Assembly (NCBI GenBank): GCA_015486095.1
Contig: WFSK01000007.1
Span: 1-9,165 of the forward strand
Length of the DNA stretch: 9,165 nucleotides
Direction of reading: 5' to 3'
Source: Thermotogae bacterium
GTDB lineage: Bacteria > Thermotogota > Thermotogae > B3-G13
Each line of letters opens with the position of its first letter. Positions within the stretch are counted from its first letter, which is position 1. The position numbers and the translations under genes are program-made. The notes beneath the pieces were generated by a model. The model was not told the DNA's origin, did not search any database, and was given only the letters and a program-made list of their open reading frames with translations. Positions 6,972 through 9,165 of this stretch are shown here, in pieces.

Positions 6972-8358
6972 ATCGAAAATTCCTCCCTTCGATTCTTTTC
7001 ACACTTATCTTTACTATTCTTTTCGTTTCTTTCTTTATCGGATATAAACGAGAACGCTTCAGTCCATATACCCATAAAATTTGCCCCTTCCCATCGACAA
7101 AAATGGGAATCCTTTGCCTCTCATCCCTGTTGATCTTGCTATCGGTAAAGATGTCCTGTACCTTCTTTTGACTTCCTTTCATACCAAAAGGTTCTATTGT
7201 ATCTCCTTTCCTCCAATTTCTTACATAGATAGGATATACCATCTCATCGGCGTCGAAGAAGGCAACCCCATCTTCAAATGAAATCTCATCTCTTTCGAGA
7301 AACTCCATATCTATCCTATAGTTGAGCTCCTCGATCACGTTTTTACCAGGATTCAATCGTATGTGAAACTCTGGGATGGTTTCGGGGATACATATCCTCA
7401 ATCTCCTGTAATCCACAGATGCGATAAATCCTGCCCCCAAAGTTACCGTTCCATTCTTATGTCCCTTTATCAGATCATATATCATATCAATCTTACTTCT
7501 TTCGATCCTTATTTCTCTTATGTGTTCAAGTGCTAAAGCTATTATGCGTCTTATCAAAAACGGTTCTAAATGGCACATCGATCCTATATCCAATTCTTCA
7601 TATCCTTTTCCATGAACTGAAATCTTATTATATATCTTTTTTGCCTTTCCTTCCACATACTCGTCGATCTCGCGAAGAGTATTGATGAGGAAAAAGACAT
7701 GCTCCTTTACCTTTGGATCGAATTCTCGTTCTATATATGGCAAAAAACCATACCTTATCCGATTTCTCGGATATCGAACGTCATAATTACTCTCATCTAC
7801 AACATACCTCACATTATATATTTTAACATATTTTCTTATTTCTTTCCTACTCAAGCACAAAATCGGACGAACGATTCTTCCCACTTTTATAGGTATAGAT
7901 GTAATACCTTTCAAGTCGGCACCGCGTATTAACCGCATAAAGAACGTCTCTACAAGATCATCCATGTTATGTGCAATGGCTATTTTATCGACTTTGAGTG
8001 TATCGGCCACTCTATTCAGGAATCTATATCTCACCTCGCGTGCATTCTCTTCCAATGAGTGTGAGGAATGAATCGTTGCGTACTTTCTAACGTCTTCTAC
8101 TCCAACGATAACGGGGATCTTGAGTTCCTCACACATTTCTTTTACGAATTCGGCTTCTTTAGTAGATGTAGGACGGAGTTTATGATTTAAGTGGGCGCAG
8201 GATAGCGTTATATTAAGCCTGGAACGTAATGCTTTGAGTATCATCAGCATGGCTATAGAATCGATTCCGCCAGATACAGCACACAAAACATGTTCTCCAT
8301 GCTCTAAAAGGTTCTTTTCCTTTACAAAACGGAGACATTTGTTTTCGATGTAGTGCAA
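6964..8358 (-). CDS. tilS: TilS, tRNA(Ile)-lysidine synthetase
   Basis: TilS uses ATP and lysine to convert C34 of the CAU-anticodon tRNA-Ile to lysidine, so that it reads AUA and is charged with Ile. Counting from the TTG at 8358 gives 464 residues. The PP-loop is SGGIDS (29-34), followed by HLNHKLR (56-62) and HNMDDLVET (130-138), all family hallmarks of the N-terminal ATPase. The C-terminal TilS domain includes GDTIEPFGMKG (385-395) and the following basic stretch that contacts tRNA. I prefer the TTG at 8358 because AAGGA lies seven bases upstream and the PP-loop then sits at the usual distance from the N-terminus. An in-frame ATG at 8385 adds nine residues but has no ribosome site and lies nine bases from the tRNA. 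The gene ends inside ftsH. Confidence 0.95.
   Translation of the reverse strand: MHYIENKCLRFVKEKNLLEHGEHVLCAVSGGIDSIAMLMILKALRSRLNITLSCAHLNHKLRPTSTKEAEFVKEMCEELKIPVIVGVEDVRKYATIHSSHSLEENAREVRYRFLNRVADTLKVDKIAIAHNMDDLVETFFMRLIRGADLKGITSIPIKVGRIVRPILCLSRKEIRKYVKIYNVRYVVDESNYDVRYPRNRIRYGFLPYIEREFDPKVKEHVFFLINTLREIDEYVEGKAKKIYNKISVHGKGYEELDIGSMCHLEPFLIRRIIALALEHIREIRIERSKIDMIYDLIKGHKNGTVTLGAGFIASVDYRRLRICIPETIPEFHIRLNPGKNVIEELNYRIDMEFLERDEISFEDGVAFFDADEMVYPIYVRNWRKGDTIEPFGMKGSQKKVQDIFTDSKINRDERQRIPIFVDGKGQILWVYGLKRSRLYPIKKETKRIVKISVKRIEGRNFRFE
6982..6987 (-). promoter_or_regulatory. Ribosome binding site of ftsH
   Basis: GGGAGG lies inside the last codons of tilS, ten bases before a TTG. It decides in favour of TTG at 6971 as the ftsH start and shows that TTG is a genuine start codon in this genome. 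Confidence 0.7.
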
Positions 8359-8365
8359 AAAACGG

Positions 8366-8370
8366 TCCTT
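8366..8370 (-). promoter_or_regulatory. Ribosome binding site that favours the TTG start of tilS
   Basis: AAGGA is followed by seven bases and then TTG at 8358. The alternative ATG at 8385 is preceded by CTGATTTTT, with no purine-rich site, directly after the tRNA. The site supports TTG initiation, in line with the TTG starts of ftsH and probably the radical SAM gene. Confidence 0.6.
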
Positions 8371-8394
8371 CCGAAAAGTAAGCATAAAAATCAG

Positions 8395-8468
8395 AGCCAG
8401 CGGTGGGAATTGAACCCACAAACCTACTCATTACGAATGAGTTGCTCTGCCAATTGAGCTACACTGGC
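8395..8468 (-). tRNA. tRNA-Thr, anticodon CGU (reads ACG)
   Basis: The minus strand folds into a standard 74-nt cloverleaf. The acceptor stem is GCCAGTG with CGCTGGC (one U-G pair). The D arm is GCTC/GAGC with a loop containing GG. The anticodon stem ACTCA/TGAGT encloses loop TTCGTAA, so positions 34-36 are CGT. The T arm is GTGGG/CCCAC with loop TTCAATT. The discriminator is T and no CCA is encoded, so CCA must be added after processing. The variable region AGGTTT is six nucleotides, one more than the usual five. The gene lies 36 bases upstream of the tilS TTG start on the same strand and probably shares its transcript. Confidence 0.95.
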
Positions 8469-8488
8469 ATATAATCTACCTTTTATTA

Positions 8489-8517
8489 ATGTTATCATGA
8501 TTTTACGAGTTATGCAA
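8489..8517 (-). promoter_or_regulatory. Putative sigma-70-type promoter for tRNA-Thr and the tilS-ftsH operon
   Basis: TTGCAT (8517-8512) and TAACAT (8494-8489) are separated by exactly 17 bases, the optimal spacing. This places transcription start near 8481-8483, about 13-15 bases before the tRNA 5' end. The hexamers match the consensus only partly (3/6 and 4/6). The position, just upstream of a tRNA and the first gene of an operon, is what makes it plausible. No other promoter-like pair stood out between here and tilS. Confidence 0.5.
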
Positions 8518-8643
8518 CACGGGATCGGTAGGAGGCATATCTCGATGTGCATCGTTAGTGGGAATGGAGATGTTGCTCGACTCCACTATTTCTTTCTCTG
8601 CAAATCGCTATCGTTGTTGAGAGGCTGTTGTGAATACATCGTA
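8518..8643. other. Intergenic stretch without a recognisable gene
   Basis: I find no coding sequence or known RNA here. Two minor features are a short palindrome CGATG-TG-CATCG at 8543-8554 and a six-base inverted pair TAGTGG (8556-8561) / CCACTA (8583-8588). Either could arise by chance. Together with the hairpin cluster beside it, the region may be worn mobile-element or repeat sequence downstream of the transposase gene. Confidence 0.3.
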
Positions 8644-8765
8644 GGAACGGGAGTTTACTCCTGTCCGCTTCACCGAAGGTGAATAATGCTGTGGAACTTC
8701 GTTCCATCGGGCAGGTCTGAAGACCTATCCCTACGGATTCATCGGAGAGGTTTAAAAACCTGTCC
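8644..8765. repeat. Cluster of five short palindromic hairpins
   Basis: Five inverted repeats follow one another: 8644-8666 (stem around ACGGGAGT/ACTCCTGT with one bulged A), 8669-8683 (TTCACC-GAA-GGTGAA), 8692-8706 (TGGAAC-TTC-GTTCCA), 8709-8730 (core AGGTCT-GA-AGACCT) and 8744-8765 (core AGGTTT-AA-AAACCT). Units 1, 4 and 5 share a design: a GG flank, an inner palindrome of about 6-8 bp, and a TCC flank. In 4 and 5 the inner stem and flanks are separated by one mismatch. On the minus strand units 4 and 5 are each followed directly by GATG, and unit 1 by GATG after five further bases, so they look like diverged copies of one element. None is followed by a T-run, so they are not ordinary terminators. 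They resemble REP-like or MITE-like dispersed palindromes. Confidence 0.65.
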
Positions 8766-8785
8766 TTATGATAGGATGCTGGGGA

Positions 8786-9165
8786 TCATTTTTCATTTAT
8801 TCCCTTCAAAACAGTTCTGAATTCATCGAGTGTTTCGGATTTTATGGCTTTTCTGTGTAGATCTTTTAACACATCCACATCCTTTATCTCCTTTATCTGT
8901 TTCGCCATATCTTCCGGTACTTCATCGAATTTGGCTTCTATTGCGTCTATTACGGATTCTTGAGCATTTTTTAACATGCCTTTTCCCATACCCTCTTTTA
9001 TACCTTCCTTCATTCCTTCTTTTTTCGCAAATTCCTCTATACTCGTGATGTATGCCATTCTCTTCACCTCCTCAAATCTCACTATCTCTTCATGAAATTC
9101 CTCGTTCTCCTCCTCAGGTAGATTTATCAACCAATCTATAAAGCTGTACAACAGCAGTATATCTC
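8786..9165 (-). CDS. PD-(D/E)XK nuclease-family transposase (Rpn-like), C-terminal part
   Basis: The frame is open to the window edge, so this is the last 125 residues of a longer gene; an in-frame TTG at 9151 is not a real start. The visible part begins with DILLLYSFIDWLINLPEE, a segment typical of Rpn/PD-(D/E)XK transposase-like proteins just after the nuclease domain. It continues through a charged helix to MAYITSIEEFAKKEG, then a KEG repeat run (KEGMKEGIKEGMGKG) and a helical tail. The catalytic PD-(D/E)XK residues would lie upstream and cannot be judged. Related proteins promote RecA-independent recombination or are passengers of multicopy families. The stop is TGA at 8788-8786. The hairpin cluster starts 20 bases downstream, which may or may not be linked to mobility of this gene. 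Confidence 0.8.
   Translation of the reverse strand, partial: DILLLYSFIDWLINLPEEENEEFHEEIVRFEEVKRMAYITSIEEFAKKEGMKEGIKEGMGKGMLKNAQESVIDAIEAKFDEVPEDMAKQIKEIKDVDVLKDLHRKAIKSETLDEFRTVLKGINEK

Noticed and set aside
8386..8421. Longer TilS starting at the TTG of 8421 or at the ATG of 8385
   Set aside because: 8421 lies inside the T arm of the tRNA. The ATG at 8385 has no ribosome site, whereas the TTG at 8358 has AAGGA at ideal spacing. The ATG remains a weaker alternative.
8497..8682. Plus-strand 61-codon open frame in the intergenic region
   Set aside because: It runs through the promoter and two hairpins, has no ribosome site, and its translation resembles no family I know.
8644..8765. CRISPR array
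   Set aside because: The repeats are different short palindromes with irregular spacing, there are no identical direct repeats with spacers, and no cas gene is present.
8744..8765. Rho-independent terminator of the Rpn-like gene
   Set aside because: The stem is interrupted by a G-G mismatch and no T-run follows on either strand.

Overview
The window is a compact stretch of a bacterial chromosome in which every gene I can support lies on the minus strand, so transcription runs from high to low coordinates. By eye it is moderately AT-rich (roughly 40% G+C). Shine-Dalgarno sites are purine-rich, TTG starts are frequent and adjacent genes overlap by a few bases. The proteins are rich in Lys, Glu and Ile and poor in Gln. 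This suits a low-GC, possibly thermophilic bacterium, but I cannot place it in a phylum.

Right end (8786-9165): the C-terminal part of a PD-(D/E)XK nuclease-family transposase (Rpn-like) runs off the edge. Next is a non-coding stretch with five back-to-back palindromic hairpins (8644-8765), then about 120 bases where I see no gene, then a probable promoter (8489-8517) for tRNA-Thr with anticodon CGU (8395-8468).

Centre (3206-8358): tilS, ftsH, a FlK-like hotdog thioesterase and a radical SAM protein follow immediately and overlap by 8, 1 and 4 bases, so they form one translationally coupled operon. The tRNA 3' end lies only 36 bases from the best tilS start, so tRNA and mRNA are probably co-transcribed.

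Left end (1-3128): after a 77-base gap come a PhoB/OmpR-type response regulator and a 670-residue protein. That protein fuses a complete PhoR-like histidine kinase (PAS, HisKA, HATPase) to a complete NrnA-like DHH/DHHA1 phosphoesterase. The start of tmcAL (tRNA-Met cytidine acetate ligase) overlaps its end by 11 bases.

The kinase-phosphoesterase fusion is the most unusual object here. It has no visible membrane segment, keeps all key residues of both halves, and has no ribosome site at the junction. It could tie a two-component signal to turnover of nanoRNA, pAp or a cyclic dinucleotide. A second theme is wobble-cytidine modification: TilS at one end and TmcAL at the other act on C34 of CAU-anticodon tRNAs and together keep AUA (Ile) and AUG (Met) apart.
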